Source: Pelagibacterales bacterium SAG-MED15 | Lineage (GTDB): Bacteria; Pseudomonadota; Alphaproteobacteria; Pelagibacterales; Pelagibacteraceae | NCBI GenBank assembly: GCA_014654065.1 | Contig: JACWDM010000001.1 | Span: 1 to 64,000, forward strand | Reading direction: 5' to 3' | DNA length: 64,000 nt | Shown here: one piece after another, positions 51,601 through 59,647 of the stretch | Layout: every line of letters begins with the position of its first letter | Numbering within the stretch: position 1 is the first letter of the stretch | The notes under the pieces: model-generated | Database searches by the model: none | Told to the model about the DNA's origin: nothing | What the model saw: the letters and a program-made list of their open reading frames with translations, nothing else | Made by a program: the position numbers and the translations under genes

Positions 51601-53611
51601 TGGATCAGAATATGAGGGTATGAAATCATGGCGAACACTATTATTTATACCTTATGGTCGAGGTGGAGCAGGGTTCTCGGTATTAGATGTGACTATTCCA
51701 AAAGTTACCGCTGGAGCTGATGGTGAAGTTGGAACAGGACCATTACATATGTTTTCTATGTATAATGACTCCTATAATAAAGAAGTTATAAGAATAGATC
51801 ATAAGGGTAAGATAATAAGATTACCTTACCAAAGAGCAACCATCGCTTTAGAAGAATCAAATGAGGGTTTACATGCAGCTGATATCTATTCTCAGGCTGA
51901 AGCGCTTGATAAAGATTTACCTCAAGTATTGACTGATTTTTTGAATACACCAGATGACACCTCAGATGACGAATTAGTAGATGCGTTTACTAATCGAGAT
52001 CTAAAAGCTGCGTGCAAAGATGATGATGAATATTTATCTACTCCTTTTTTAAATACATCTTACTCTGATGGAGCAACTACTTGTTACACTTCCTCAGAAT
52101 TTACGTTTGATAATATTAATTTACCAGATAGTGCTATTGGAGCGGGTGGAGCTGTCAAAGATGGAATTTTAACTGTTTCAGAGTTAATAAGTGACGATTG
52201 GACTCCAATGACTGGAGTAACAGCGACATATTCAGGCACATCTTTAACAGTAAATTTTGGTGAAAACAAAACTATTAATCAGGGAGTAGATCCTACAGCC
52301 CCAAATAAAATAAAAATTGAAACTACATGCGAAGGTCAAGGTTTAAGTAATAAAGAGTACGACTATAGTGGATTAGGGGAAACATGGTCTACACCAAGAA
52401 TTTTTAGAATCCCTTCTGGAAGTGGAGATAGTAATATTCTAAACGATCGTTATGTTGCAGTCATGGGTGGTGGAATGGGCTCAGGAACTAAATGTGTAGG
52501 TTCAGGTGTCTTTATTGTTGATTTAGAAGGTGGCGCAGAGGTAGATACAGTCGATGCGGAAATGGAACATAGAGCTGGAAGATTAATTGGAGCATCAGAA
52601 GATGAAAATTTTGGTTTTCTGAGAATATTAGACAGTGACAAACAAGGATATAAGATGGGTATTACTGGTGAGTTTGATCATGCAAGCCCGATAACAAATT
52701 CAGTACCATCAAGCCCAGTTGTTATAACAGCACATAATGCACCTACAGCTGATTGGCGAGGGGCGTTAGTTTATATTAACGATCTAGAGGGTAAAATTAC
52801 CAAAATAAATTTAACTTCTAAAGGTACTCTATATGAGCAACAAACTCTTATGAACCTTGAGGCAGATAATAAAAATAAAAGATATAGTTTTTTTGAAATG
52901 GAAGCTGCAATTGGGGCAGACTCTGGAAATCTTTGGTTATTTGGTGGAACGGGTAATTTTAATAGAATATCAGAAACTGAAGGAGAAGATGGTAAAAGTG
53001 AAATGGATAATATTGTTTATGGTATTAGAGATAGAGATTTTCCAAACTTTATTTCAACAGCTACAACGCCACTCCTTAGTGGAAGTGATACATTTGTCCT
53101 AGACGCTGCTACTGCTTTATCACGGGAGGACTCTCCAAGAATAAGCAAAAGTTCTGATTGTGTAAATACGACAGGTACTGATTACCCAACTTGTAATGTA
53201 ACACAAAATAAAGATGCATGGAGATATCACTTAGGTACTCCAGACATAAATCCCAAATCAACAACAGGTAATAAGTTTAGAAAAACTTCAGCTGCACCCA
53301 CTATTCATAGAGGAAAAGTTTATTTTCCAGTATATGAACCAAACACAGAAGAATGTAGCTTAGGAACAGCATTCTCTTGTACTTATGATGATGAATGTGG
53401 TTCATTAGACTCTATGCATATAGACCCATCTGTTGCTAAGGGTAGCTGCTATGAGGTTGGAGCTGGTATTTTATCGAGATTTGTTGTTTTTGGGGGAAGT
53501 CTATTTGCCAACCTTGCTGGGCCATCTGAGAGTAGTGAAACTTTAGTTGAAATCCTAGCTAGTGAAAAACAATTTAGATCATTTAGAGACTCATGGAGAG
53601 AAAATTTTTAA
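48674..53611 (+). CDS. pilY1: PilY1-like giant pilus tip adhesin with vWA domain
   Basis: 1645 aa with signal peptide. The vWA MIDAS DSSVS starts at residue 47 and the fold continues only after about residue 400 (VVISDGH at about 567, TLLVGYGG), so a block of roughly 350 residues interrupts it; that block has repeated VYGLSTQNTGQIIAID- and FAAGRTFSGGHKGRMYV-like strands suggesting a beta-propeller. A calcium-loop-like DSDGNREID is at about 713-721. From about residue 899 the PilY1 propeller signature IVYAGSNGGTLHAF and EEWAFVPP appears. By family this is a calcium-regulated adhesin that also controls retraction. It is by far the largest gene in the window. Confidence 0.88.
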   Translation: MKIKSLIKIVIINFILFLFIIPKSFTKPIPPGTGEGDVPANILILLDSSVSMRNLVSGDDGTYGIDWSVELSDGSIIFAENNRGFSKFLDTGKRDITFANNKINFKGSDSDPDCGTNSKVNKSWAGDVTSDDVVYGLSTQNTGQIIAIDSTGKCVEVIKSGTTGIALPRLLEIRTIDGEEILFAAGRTFSGGHKGRMYVKNLTNGKQKKCSIGNSSHFGTKLKNNNVWSMTVSNDGDYIYLSASKALLGYKLTKDSDNLYCPTDGNWEYFINTNNSRVEQRGGVKNTYTDDIKDIYSIEYSKTENNKIYTTSFNSHLLQRIELDHTNFTASLDLSIGKNGTGDVFNNKDPGAVAASDVEFNNPGRAASTSVSNNLFASSSRVLVGDRNSFIHKFDENKLTAALKDTAWRARFGGGKVTKFQGAKDAIEAIVTDSSLTSGANFGFGHWNSGTTDWRGAQAWDWTARGGGEKLCHFYNWCWYNEQGWDGDPVHPDGTSNPCLNDWCLNVGVSSKGADKIVEVLPTIGMAWGTDGNSFAEIAYNYFRNLRGDTPVKNDNLPCQLNYVIVISDGHIMNWGTAFQTLNLLRTEEDVTTLLVGYGGSYNTSAKPRFDALARAGSCISPGGPGDDIDPYTFEGLADKTGCERAIGADTPEDLKTEIESKIRQIIAERLSFSSPSITASLEEGGSIYQAQFNYEKRGEWTGSLLRKSINIDSDGNREIDHDTSKDNTSGNWNAAVELKEKGSAGRNIWTVIDTVTHTGAGYTGNGKWNNWNTDNATAIQDLFELTGNVVRDYHNSTSTCGVKNTPGVEDGIDDDVKGLINFVRGVDYFDYNGSEGSGACNITEDRDSILADIYHSQLVEVGAPNASTNFKSNNSEAYWRASKGYQNFKSGNQSRSKIVYAGSNGGTLHAFNSDDGSEEWAFVPPFIAAQLPLLINKNYDGAFESDLKAGGSNAIFGVDGSPVIHDAFIYGLSSDGSEYEGMKSWRTLLFIPYGRGGAGFSVLDVTIPKVTAGADGEVGTGPLHMFSMYNDSYNKEVIRIDHKGKIIRLPYQRATIALEESNEGLHAADIYSQAEALDKDLPQVLTDFLNTPDDTSDDELVDAFTNRDLKAACKDDDEYLSTPFLNTSYSDGATTCYTSSEFTFDNINLPDSAIGAGGAVKDGILTVSELISDDWTPMTGVTATYSGTSLTVNFGENKTINQGVDPTAPNKIKIETTCEGQGLSNKEYDYSGLGETWSTPRIFRIPSGSGDSNILNDRYVAVMGGGMGSGTKCVGSGVFIVDLEGGAEVDTVDAEMEHRAGRLIGASEDENFGFLRILDSDKQGYKMGITGEFDHASPITNSVPSSPVVITAHNAPTADWRGALVYINDLEGKITKINLTSKGTLYEQQTLMNLEADNKNKRYSFFEMEAAIGADSGNLWLFGGTGNFNRISETEGEDGKSEMDNIVYGIRDRDFPNFISTATTPLLSGSDTFVLDAATALSREDSPRISKSSDCVNTTGTDYPTCNVTQNKDAWRYHLGTPDINPKSTTGNKFRKTSAAPTIHRGKVYFPVYEPNTEECSLGTAFSCTYDDECGSLDSMHIDPSVAKGSCYEVGAGILSRFVVFGGSLFANLAGPSESSETLVEILASEKQFRSFRDSWRENF

Positions 53612-53619
53612 TAAAAAAT

Positions 53620-53922
53620 TTATTCTAAAGATCTTCCTCTAATATCAGTTGTCAGTTGTTGATAAACAATAACAGATACGACCTCTAAGTTTTTTATTAC
53701 CCTATTATAATCAAAAGACCAATCTACAGAGGAACAATTTAGTTCTTTGTAATAATAAACTTTAGCTTTACCAATTGATGGATCAATTTCTTCAGAAAGA
53801 ACATTTAATATATTAGTTTTTTTATTGATGGCAAAATTATATCTACAGACATTTGCAGTTGTCCAATAAAGAACCACTGAGATTAAAATAGCAACGAATG
53901 ACATTAGTTTGGTTAAACTCAT
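53620..53922 (-). CDS. Small single-span protein, unknown
   Basis: 100 aa, not recognised. One N-terminal hydrophobic segment (MSFVAILISVVLYWTTANV), then a short outside domain with two Cys (VCRYNFAI, LNCSSVDW). Start overlaps the stop of the phosphatase gene by 4 nt, so the two are co-expressed on the minus strand. May be a sensor or anchor for the phosphatase; inference only. Confidence 0.6.
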   Translation of the reverse strand: MSLTKLMSFVAILISVVLYWTTANVCRYNFAINKKTNILNVLSEEIDPSIGKAKVYYYKELNCSSVDWSFDYNRVIKNLEVVSVIVYQQLTTDIRGRSLE

Positions 53923-55205
53923 TTAATACTATCCACGACAACAATTGTTAAATCATCTTTTTGTATTTTGCCAGACTTTACAATATCTTCAACGATTAAT
54001 CTTAGTCTTTGATTGTTTGGTTTATCTTGATATTTTTTTATATATTCTTGAAAACCTTCAGCTCCTAACATTTCACCAGAAGGATCTTTAATTTCAGTTA
54101 TACCATCAGTAAATACATACATAGAGCTATCTGAAAAGTTAATTTTAGTTTCTTTATATTTTATTTTTGGCATTATTCCTAAAGGAGGGTCAGCCTCGAC
54201 AAAGTTTGAAAACTTTTGTTGATTATCAAATATAAGTGGTGGTTCATGACCTGCATTTGCTAAAAGCAATTCCTTTTTATTGCTATCATAAATTCCAATC
54301 AACATTGTTACAAACATTCCTCTTGCAGCAGTTTCACAAATTTCTTTATTTAATAAATTCAATAAGTCTGAAGCTGAAAAAATTGTTTTGCTTAAGCATC
54401 TATATAAACTTGATGCCTTTGACATTAATAAAGAGGACTTTATACCTTTACCGGATACGTCAGCAACTCCAAAACCATATCTTCCTTCTCCAATCTCAGA
54501 AAAATTATAAAAATCTCCAGAGACAACTTTTGCAGGAATATTTATTCCAGCAATTGGAAAATTATCTTCTTTATTTTGTGACAACAATGTCTTTTGTATT
54601 TCTCCTACAATCTCTATTTCTTTTTGCATTCTATTTTTTTCAATTAATTCTTTTGCCATTTTTGCATTTCGAATGGCTAAAGCTGCAGGAGCAGACAATG
54701 TTTCAAGAAGTTTTCTATCATTTTCTTCAAAAAGTTTAGCAGAAGTTTTTTTATTCAGACAGTGAATTACTCCAATACATTCATTCGCAGCAATTAATGG
54801 TGAACAAAGAACCGAGTAAGTTGTAAAATTTGTTTTGTTATCTAAATCAAAATAAAACTCAGCAATCTCTCTTACATCTTTTCTTACATCTCCAACCCTT
54901 ATACATTTTTTTTGCAGAACTGCTTTACCCATTACACCTTGAGTTAATGGAATTTCATATTCATCTAAATAAGATTGGTACTTTGATGCTATGCATTGGA
55001 ATACTTGTTTCTTATCTTCAATTAAAAATATATTTGCAGCTTGAGCATTTAATCTTTTTATAATTACTTCTAAAGCTGTTTGCATAGTCTCATTTAAATC
55101 TAAAGAGGTAGCGAACTCTTGATTCATTTGTGTAATGATGGCCAAATCTTGATTTAAAGTATTATCTTCCTTCTTTGGCTCTAATTTTTTTGATTTAAAA
55201 AACAT
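53919..55205 (-). CDS. GAF-domain PP2C phosphatase (RsbU/SpoIIE type)
   Basis: 428 aa. GAF domain at about 25-185 (TMQTALEVIIKRLNAQAANIF, ...VLCSPLIAANECIGVIHCLNK), a linker helix, then a PP2C domain at about 215-427 with VSGDFYNF, FGVADVSGKGIKSSLLMS, GMFVTMLIGIYD, NAGHEPPL and YVFTDGITE metal and core motifs. Such enzymes usually act on anti-anti-sigma or partner proteins in stress and surface regulation. No anti-sigma or STAS gene is next to it. Lies inside the pilus region, convergent with pilY1. Confidence 0.88.
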   Translation of the reverse strand: MFFKSKKLEPKKEDNTLNQDLAIITQMNQEFATSLDLNETMQTALEVIIKRLNAQAANIFLIEDKKQVFQCIASKYQSYLDEYEIPLTQGVMGKAVLQKKCIRVGDVRKDVREIAEFYFDLDNKTNFTTYSVLCSPLIAANECIGVIHCLNKKTSAKLFEENDRKLLETLSAPAALAIRNAKMAKELIEKNRMQKEIEIVGEIQKTLLSQNKEDNFPIAGINIPAKVVSGDFYNFSEIGEGRYGFGVADVSGKGIKSSLLMSKASSLYRCLSKTIFSASDLLNLLNKEICETAARGMFVTMLIGIYDSNKKELLLANAGHEPPLIFDNQQKFSNFVEADPPLGIMPKIKYKETKINFSDSSMYVFTDGITEIKDPSGEMLGAEGFQEYIKKYQDKPNNQRLRLIVEDIVKSGKIQKDDLTIVVVDSIK

Positions 55206-55251
55206 TTTTTATAATTGGCATTCTAATGCTTTTTTGGTATTTTTAACAACA

Positions 55252-55365
55252 ATGGAATTAATAATTAATTCACCAAGTTTCTATTTGCACATTCAAGATG
55301 CAGTAGTTTTTATTCAATACTGCATTGATGGTCTTATAAATGTTGCATCGCAATTTAAAATCTAA
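55252..55365 (+). CDS. Possible 37-codon ORF upstream of the prepilin peptidase
   Basis: Reads MELIINSPSFYLHIQDAVVF, then IQYCIDGLINVASQFKI and TAA, ending 3 nt before the GTG of the prepilin peptidase gene. An ATG and a close stop suggest translational coupling. No strong ribosome binding site, and no homologue recognised, so this may be chance. Confidence 0.3.
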   Translation: MELIINSPSFYLHIQDAVVFIQYCIDGLINVASQFKI

Positions 55366-55368
55366 TTA

Positions 55369-56139
55369 GTGATTTTTATTTTCTTTTTTATTTTAGGAAG
55401 TATTTGGGGAAGTTTTTCTAATGTTTGTATAATTAGATTACCAAAAGAACAAGGAGTTGCTATTAGTCGATCTTCCTGTCCTAAGTGTAAAAAAATAATA
55501 AGATGGTATGATAATATTCCTTTAATCTCATTTTTGATTTTAAAAAGAAAATGCAGGAATTGTGATTTTAAAATAAATTTTCAATACTTTATTGTTGAAC
55601 TAATTGGGGCTTCAAGTTTTTGTCTCATTTATTATGTATATGGTCTTAGTTTTACGACCTTATTGCTTATAGTTTTGAGTGTATTCTTTATTATTATCTA
55701 TTTTATTGACTTAGAACACTACATCATTCCAAATGAGCTCACCTTTCCATTAATGTTTTTAGGTTTTATAAAGTCTTTTTATCCAAGTTTAGACCCAGAA
55801 TTATTTCCAAATTTTGTGAATTCTTTGATTGGTGGAATAGTTGGATACTTAATTATATGGACAATTATATTTTTATATAAAAAAATTAGAAACAAAGAGG
55901 GAATGGGATTAGGTGATGCCAAGCTTTTATCTGCAATAGGATTTTGGTTTGGATGGGTTAGCGTTCCAATTGTAATTTTTTTTTCATCTATAATAGCATT
56001 ATCATATGTCGCACCAACTTTGGTTACCAGATCAAGAAACTTATCAACTCAAATTCCGTTTGGACCATTTATTATTTTAGGATCTCTGGTATATATAATA
56101 TTGGGAGATCAAATTAAACTTTTACTGTTTAGTTTTTAA
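55369..56139 (+). CDS. pilD: Prepilin peptidase / N-methyltransferase PilD
   Basis: 256-aa polytopic membrane aspartic protease that trims the pseudopilins of this region. GTG start. GSFSNVCIIRLP, the cytoplasmic double CxxC zinc motif (SCPKCKKI, KCRNCDFK), first catalytic Asp at 114 (YFIDLEHYIIP) and second at 183 in GMGLGDAKLLSA. The N-methylation domain is present with its Cys pairs. Confidence 0.95.
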   Translation: MIFIFFFILGSIWGSFSNVCIIRLPKEQGVAISRSSCPKCKKIIRWYDNIPLISFLILKRKCRNCDFKINFQYFIVELIGASSFCLIYYVYGLSFTTLLLIVLSVFFIIIYFIDLEHYIIPNELTFPLMFLGFIKSFYPSLDPELFPNFVNSLIGGIVGYLIIWTIIFLYKKIRNKEGMGLGDAKLLSAIGFWFGWVSVPIVIFFSSIIALSYVAPTLVTRSRNLSTQIPFGPFIILGSLVYIILGDQIKLLLFSF

Positions 56140-56156
56140 TAAACATCTTAAAATTT

Positions 56157-57494
56157 ATGAGATTAATAACTTATTTATTATTTGTAATATTTTTATTTAA
56201 TCAAAAATCTTTTGCATCAAAAATAACATATGAAGAAATTCTAGATAATCCATCTGATCTAGAATTAAATTTAAATTATGCCAAGCAACAAGAAAGCGAA
56301 GGTAATTTAAAACTTACGATTGCCACCTTAGAGCGATTAAGTATGCTTTATCCAAAAAATGTAGATATAAAATTATATTTACTTTCTATTTTAGTTAACA
56401 TGGATTCGAAGATTAAAGTTGACTTGATGTTACAAACTTTATTAAACGATCCCAACACAACTGACGAAACAAAAAATGCAATAGCAGAGTTGTTAGTTGA
56501 TAAAAATCAAATTCAAGAAAAAGAAAAAAAACAAACTTGGTTTGCTTACCTTGATCTTAAATATTCTCAAACAGAAGAAAACAATATTAGTGCTACACCT
56601 AATTCAAAACGTTGGTGGACAAACAATGCAATAAATGATTTTGTTAGTCCAAACGATACAACAATAGTTGGTTATGATAAAATTTATAAAAGAGGTGGTG
56701 CGTTTACTTATGGTAAAAATTTAAATGATACTTCATCAATTTTTTTAAACCTTGGTCTTGATATAAATACTATTAATAAAAAAATTAAAGGTGATAGCGA
56801 TATCACATCAGGATCAATAAGTTATTTTAAAGCAATCCGTAATCACTATTTGTCTCCTTACTTCTATTACAATGATGCAAATTATAGAGGTCAAGAAGAT
56901 TATATATCTGAAGGTGTTGGATTTAATAATACTTTTATAATTAATGAAAAAATTAATTTAAATTATTCTATTAATTATTCAGAAAGTAAATATAGAAATG
57001 GAGTTGGTTTTCCTACAGCAAGCAACAACGATGCTGAAACCTTAGCAAGTAATTTAAGATTTAATTATAATATTTCAAACAAGACACAACTCAGTGCAAA
57101 AATTATTAAAAGTAATATTGAAAGTGCTAAAGCCTATGATGGTTATGATAGTGAAGGCGTAAGTATTTCCGCAACAACAATTTTTCCAATTGGAACTCTT
57201 TCATTCCGTAGTACATATTTAGAAAATGAATATGATGAACGAGAAAATTTAGTAAACTCATCACTTGATAGACATGATGAAAGTTATGCAACAGTTTTAA
57301 GCTTAAACGGCCAAGTGAATCAAATTATACCGATGTTACGATCTATTAACATGGATAATAGTATATTTTACAATTTGACTTTTAAAGACTCTGATGTACG
57401 ATCTACTATATTGAATCATGATATATCTAGAAAATTTTATACCATGGGTCTAACTAAAAGAATAAATTTGAATAATATTTTAAAGAATGAATAA
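56157..57494 (+). CDS. Secreted TPR plus outer-membrane beta-barrel protein
   Basis: 445 aa with signal peptide (YLLFVIFLFNQKSFAS). TPR-like helices at about 25-125 (LNLNYAKQQESEGNLKLTIA, LERLSMLYPKN), then alternating strands from about 130 to the end (SIFLNLGLDI, YFYYNDANYRG, NLNYSINYSESKYRNG) and a final aromatic strand region, like SLAM/DUF560-type or PgaA-type barrels. Could be an export or surface-assembly protein for the neighbouring secreted proteins. Overlaps the next gene by 8 nt. Confidence 0.6.
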   Translation: MRLITYLLFVIFLFNQKSFASKITYEEILDNPSDLELNLNYAKQQESEGNLKLTIATLERLSMLYPKNVDIKLYLLSILVNMDSKIKVDLMLQTLLNDPNTTDETKNAIAELLVDKNQIQEKEKKQTWFAYLDLKYSQTEENNISATPNSKRWWTNNAINDFVSPNDTTIVGYDKIYKRGGAFTYGKNLNDTSSIFLNLGLDINTINKKIKGDSDITSGSISYFKAIRNHYLSPYFYYNDANYRGQEDYISEGVGFNNTFIINEKINLNYSINYSESKYRNGVGFPTASNNDAETLASNLRFNYNISNKTQLSAKIIKSNIESAKAYDGYDSEGVSISATTIFPIGTLSFRSTYLENEYDERENLVNSSLDRHDESYATVLSLNGQVNQIIPMLRSINMDNSIFYNLTFKDSDVRSTILNHDISRKFYTMGLTKRINLNNILKNE

Positions 57495-58071
57495 GATTAT
57501 TAAAAAAACACTGATATTTTATACCTTTTTAATGTTTGTATTAAGTACAAGCGTTTCATTCTCAAAGGAATTCATAGGAGTAATAGGTGCAGCAATTGGT
57601 GAAATTAAAAACCAAAATCAAGAAATATTAATAACTGGCTCTAAAGTTTTTTATGGGGATACAATATTAACTAGCAAAGCTTCTAATGCACAAATACTTT
57701 TTCTAGATCAAACAGTTTTAACCTTAGGTGAAGATACAGAATTAACAATAGATGATTTTATTTATAATTCTGAAACACATGACGGAAACTTTGTAACAGA
57801 AGTTAAGTCAGGAACAGTTAAATTTATTACAGGACAAATAAGTAAATTAAATCCAGATAATTTAGAAGTTAAATTGCCAGAAGGTACATTAGGTGCAAGA
57901 GGAACTGAATTTGTTGTACTTTCAGAAAAAAATAAAAAGAGTACTATAGTTTTGCTAGGGCCAGGACCTAACAACTCTTTAGGTATGATACCAGGTAGTT
58001 TGCAAATATCAGATGGAAATAATATGGTTAGTATAACTAATCCAGGTTATCAGGCGATGATAGAAAATTAA
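57487..58071 (+). CDS. FecR-domain secreted protein
   Basis: 194 aa with signal peptide. FecR-like domain at about 30-165: VIGAAIGEIKNQNQEILITG, VFYGDTILTSKASNAQILF, LTLGEDTELTIDDF, VKFITGQISK, TLGARGTEFVV. FecR domains with signal peptides, outside sigma-factor systems, are thought to bind ligands or be structural parts of surface systems. Lies between a TPR/barrel gene and a secreted unknown, suggesting one surface unit. Confidence 0.8.
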   Translation: MNKIIKKTLIFYTFLMFVLSTSVSFSKEFIGVIGAAIGEIKNQNQEILITGSKVFYGDTILTSKASNAQILFLDQTVLTLGEDTELTIDDFIYNSETHDGNFVTEVKSGTVKFITGQISKLNPDNLEVKLPEGTLGARGTEFVVLSEKNKKSTIVLLGPGPNNSLGMIPGSLQISDGNNMVSITNPGYQAMIEN

Positions 58072-58075
58072 ATTT

Positions 58076-59059
58076 ATGAAAAGAAATACTTTAAAAATAA
58101 TTTTAGCCAGCACTTTACTAAGTTCGGCATCTTATGCAGACATTTCAAATATAACACCAGCGAGTACTGCATCACTTTCTCAGATCGCTTCATCTCTAAG
58201 TCATTCAGCTTCAAACGTTGACAATAATATTAATGTTGAAACAACAACTAGTAATATAATTAATACAGCTGATTTAAAAAAAGATATTAAAGAAGATGCA
58301 GAAAAATTTGATTTACAAGTTGATGCCGATGCAACGGAAATATTACAAGCATTTTCAAGTAGTGAAGGCTCTGGTGAAATAACTGAAGGAATAAAAGGAT
58401 TAAAGGAAAACATAAACACAGATAAGTTTGGTGATGATCATGTTGCAACATTAGACCAAGATACTATAGAGTATGATACTGGTTGGATGACATTAACAAA
58501 AGCTACTTCATACGATTCTAAAACTTACAGCAGCAGCAATGATGTTTTCGATTCATCTGCAACTCAGCAGGCTAGAGGTCGTGTGTATGTTAATTTTAAA
58601 TTACAAGAAATAAGTGCAGATGTTTATGCGAAAATAACGAGAACAGGTGGAACAGAAAAACTTTATTCATATAATTCTGGAACTGCAACATTTGATTCAG
58701 TACCTATTGTTGCTAAAACAGTTAAAAGATTTAAACTTACTGAAGGTAATACAGATCATGATAATTTCGACGGTGCACAAGATACAATGCTTGCATCAAA
58801 CACAACCTTACAAGCTTCTGAATTTTCTACAACTCAAGAACTGATTGATATTTATAATCATGATACTTCAGATAGTGATGCAGAGTCTGGAATTTTTACA
58901 TACGGAAAGTTTACTACTGCAACAAGTTCAAGTGCAGGTCTTGGATCAATGGCATTTGAAGCTGGACACGCACCTGATGGAGCAAACGAAGCAACATTTG
59001 CTGGAACTGTTGAGCGTTTAGAAGCTGAAGCTGTACTTGTTGGCAAAGCAATGCAGTGA
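58076..59059 (+). CDS. Secreted protein, unknown
   Basis: 327 aa with a clear signal peptide (MKRNTLKIILASTLLSSASY, cleavage after Ala at about 21). Ser/Thr/Asp-rich, no cysteine after the signal, no repeats found. Sequence such as YDTGWMTLTKATSYDSKTYS suggests beta structure. Not recognised. Five nt after the FecR gene, so likely secreted with or by this unit; maybe a surface-displayed substrate. Confidence 0.65.
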   Translation: MKRNTLKIILASTLLSSASYADISNITPASTASLSQIASSLSHSASNVDNNINVETTTSNIINTADLKKDIKEDAEKFDLQVDADATEILQAFSSSEGSGEITEGIKGLKENINTDKFGDDHVATLDQDTIEYDTGWMTLTKATSYDSKTYSSSNDVFDSSATQQARGRVYVNFKLQEISADVYAKITRTGGTEKLYSYNSGTATFDSVPIVAKTVKRFKLTEGNTDHDNFDGAQDTMLASNTTLQASEFSTTQELIDIYNHDTSDSDAESGIFTYGKFTTATSSSAGLGSMAFEAGHAPDGANEATFAGTVERLEAEAVLVGKAMQ

Positions 59060-59310
59060 TTATAAAAAAAATATTTAAATTTTTATAAAAGCAATTTTCT
59101 TTAACAAAATTTTAAAAAAAACCTAAAATTTTTCCTTTTTTTAAAAAAAAAACAAAAAATTTAAAATTTAGTCAAAAAATAATTCAATTTTTGATTGAAA
59201 TCTGAAAAAAACTGAAATTTTTAAAAAAAATTAACTTTCCTTCGTATATGATTAGGACTTTTGCTCTTATAAATTTTTTAAATTTTATGTTTTTGATTAA
59301 AAATATTAAG
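59060..59310. other. Extremely A+T-rich spacer, no gene found
   Basis: No reading frame with plausible protein character on either strand. Poly-A and poly-T runs dominate, including an A+T-only hairpin (TATAAAAA at 59061-59068 and TTTTTATA at 59080-59087, 11-nt loop) right after the upstream stop, a possible weak terminator. Unusual for this otherwise compact genome. Confidence 0.7.
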
Positions 59311-59624
59311 CTCTAACACAAAATAATTATACTCTAACACAAATTTTCAATTTAAAGTTTAAATTAAAAAAACGTTGATTTTACTGACTTTATTGAATTT
59401 TATTTTTTTTTGTTTACTCTAACACAAAATTATTTTTTTTATTTGTGTTAGAGTTCTTAAAATTATTCTTAAGGTTATAAAATTTTTAATTATTATTAAA
59501 ATTAAAAAAAACCAATAAAATCAACACTAATAGACAACTAGACCTAAAATGACCACTATAAGTTGTATATTGTGTTAGACTTTTTTCTGTATTGTGTTAG
59601 AGATTCGATATGTTTGTGTTAGAG
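59311..59624. promoter_or_regulatory. Array of seven 12-bp CTCTAACACAAA words upstream of the pilM/N-O-P-Q operon
   Basis: Forward copies at 59311-59322, 59332-59343 and 59417-59428; reverse copies (TTTGTGTTAGAG) at 59442-59453 and 59613-59624, plus near-copies at 59569-59580 and 59591-59602 (2 and 1 mismatches). Starts within clusters are 21 or 22 bp apart, about two helical turns. The third and fourth copies form a 12-bp inverted repeat with a 13-nt loop. The last copy ends 23 nt before the ATG. Most likely a multi-site operator of the operon; iterons of a replication origin are an alternative. Confidence 0.75.
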
Positions 59625-59647
59625 AAATTATAAAACTTTAAAAAATT

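Noticed and set aside
54236..54739. 167-aa frame on the plus strand, antisense to the PP2C gene
   Set aside because: Leu/Gln/Tyr-rich shadow without protein-like motifs; the minus-strand frame has clear PP2C motifs.
59311..59624. CRISPR-like array
   Set aside because: The 12-bp word is too short, occurs in both orientations and has irregular distances (21 to 127 bp); no cas genes are present.
59060..59640. Replication origin with DnaA boxes
   Set aside because: No TTATCCACA-like box is seen and no dnaA, parA or parB genes are near; kept only as an alternative for the 12-mer array.
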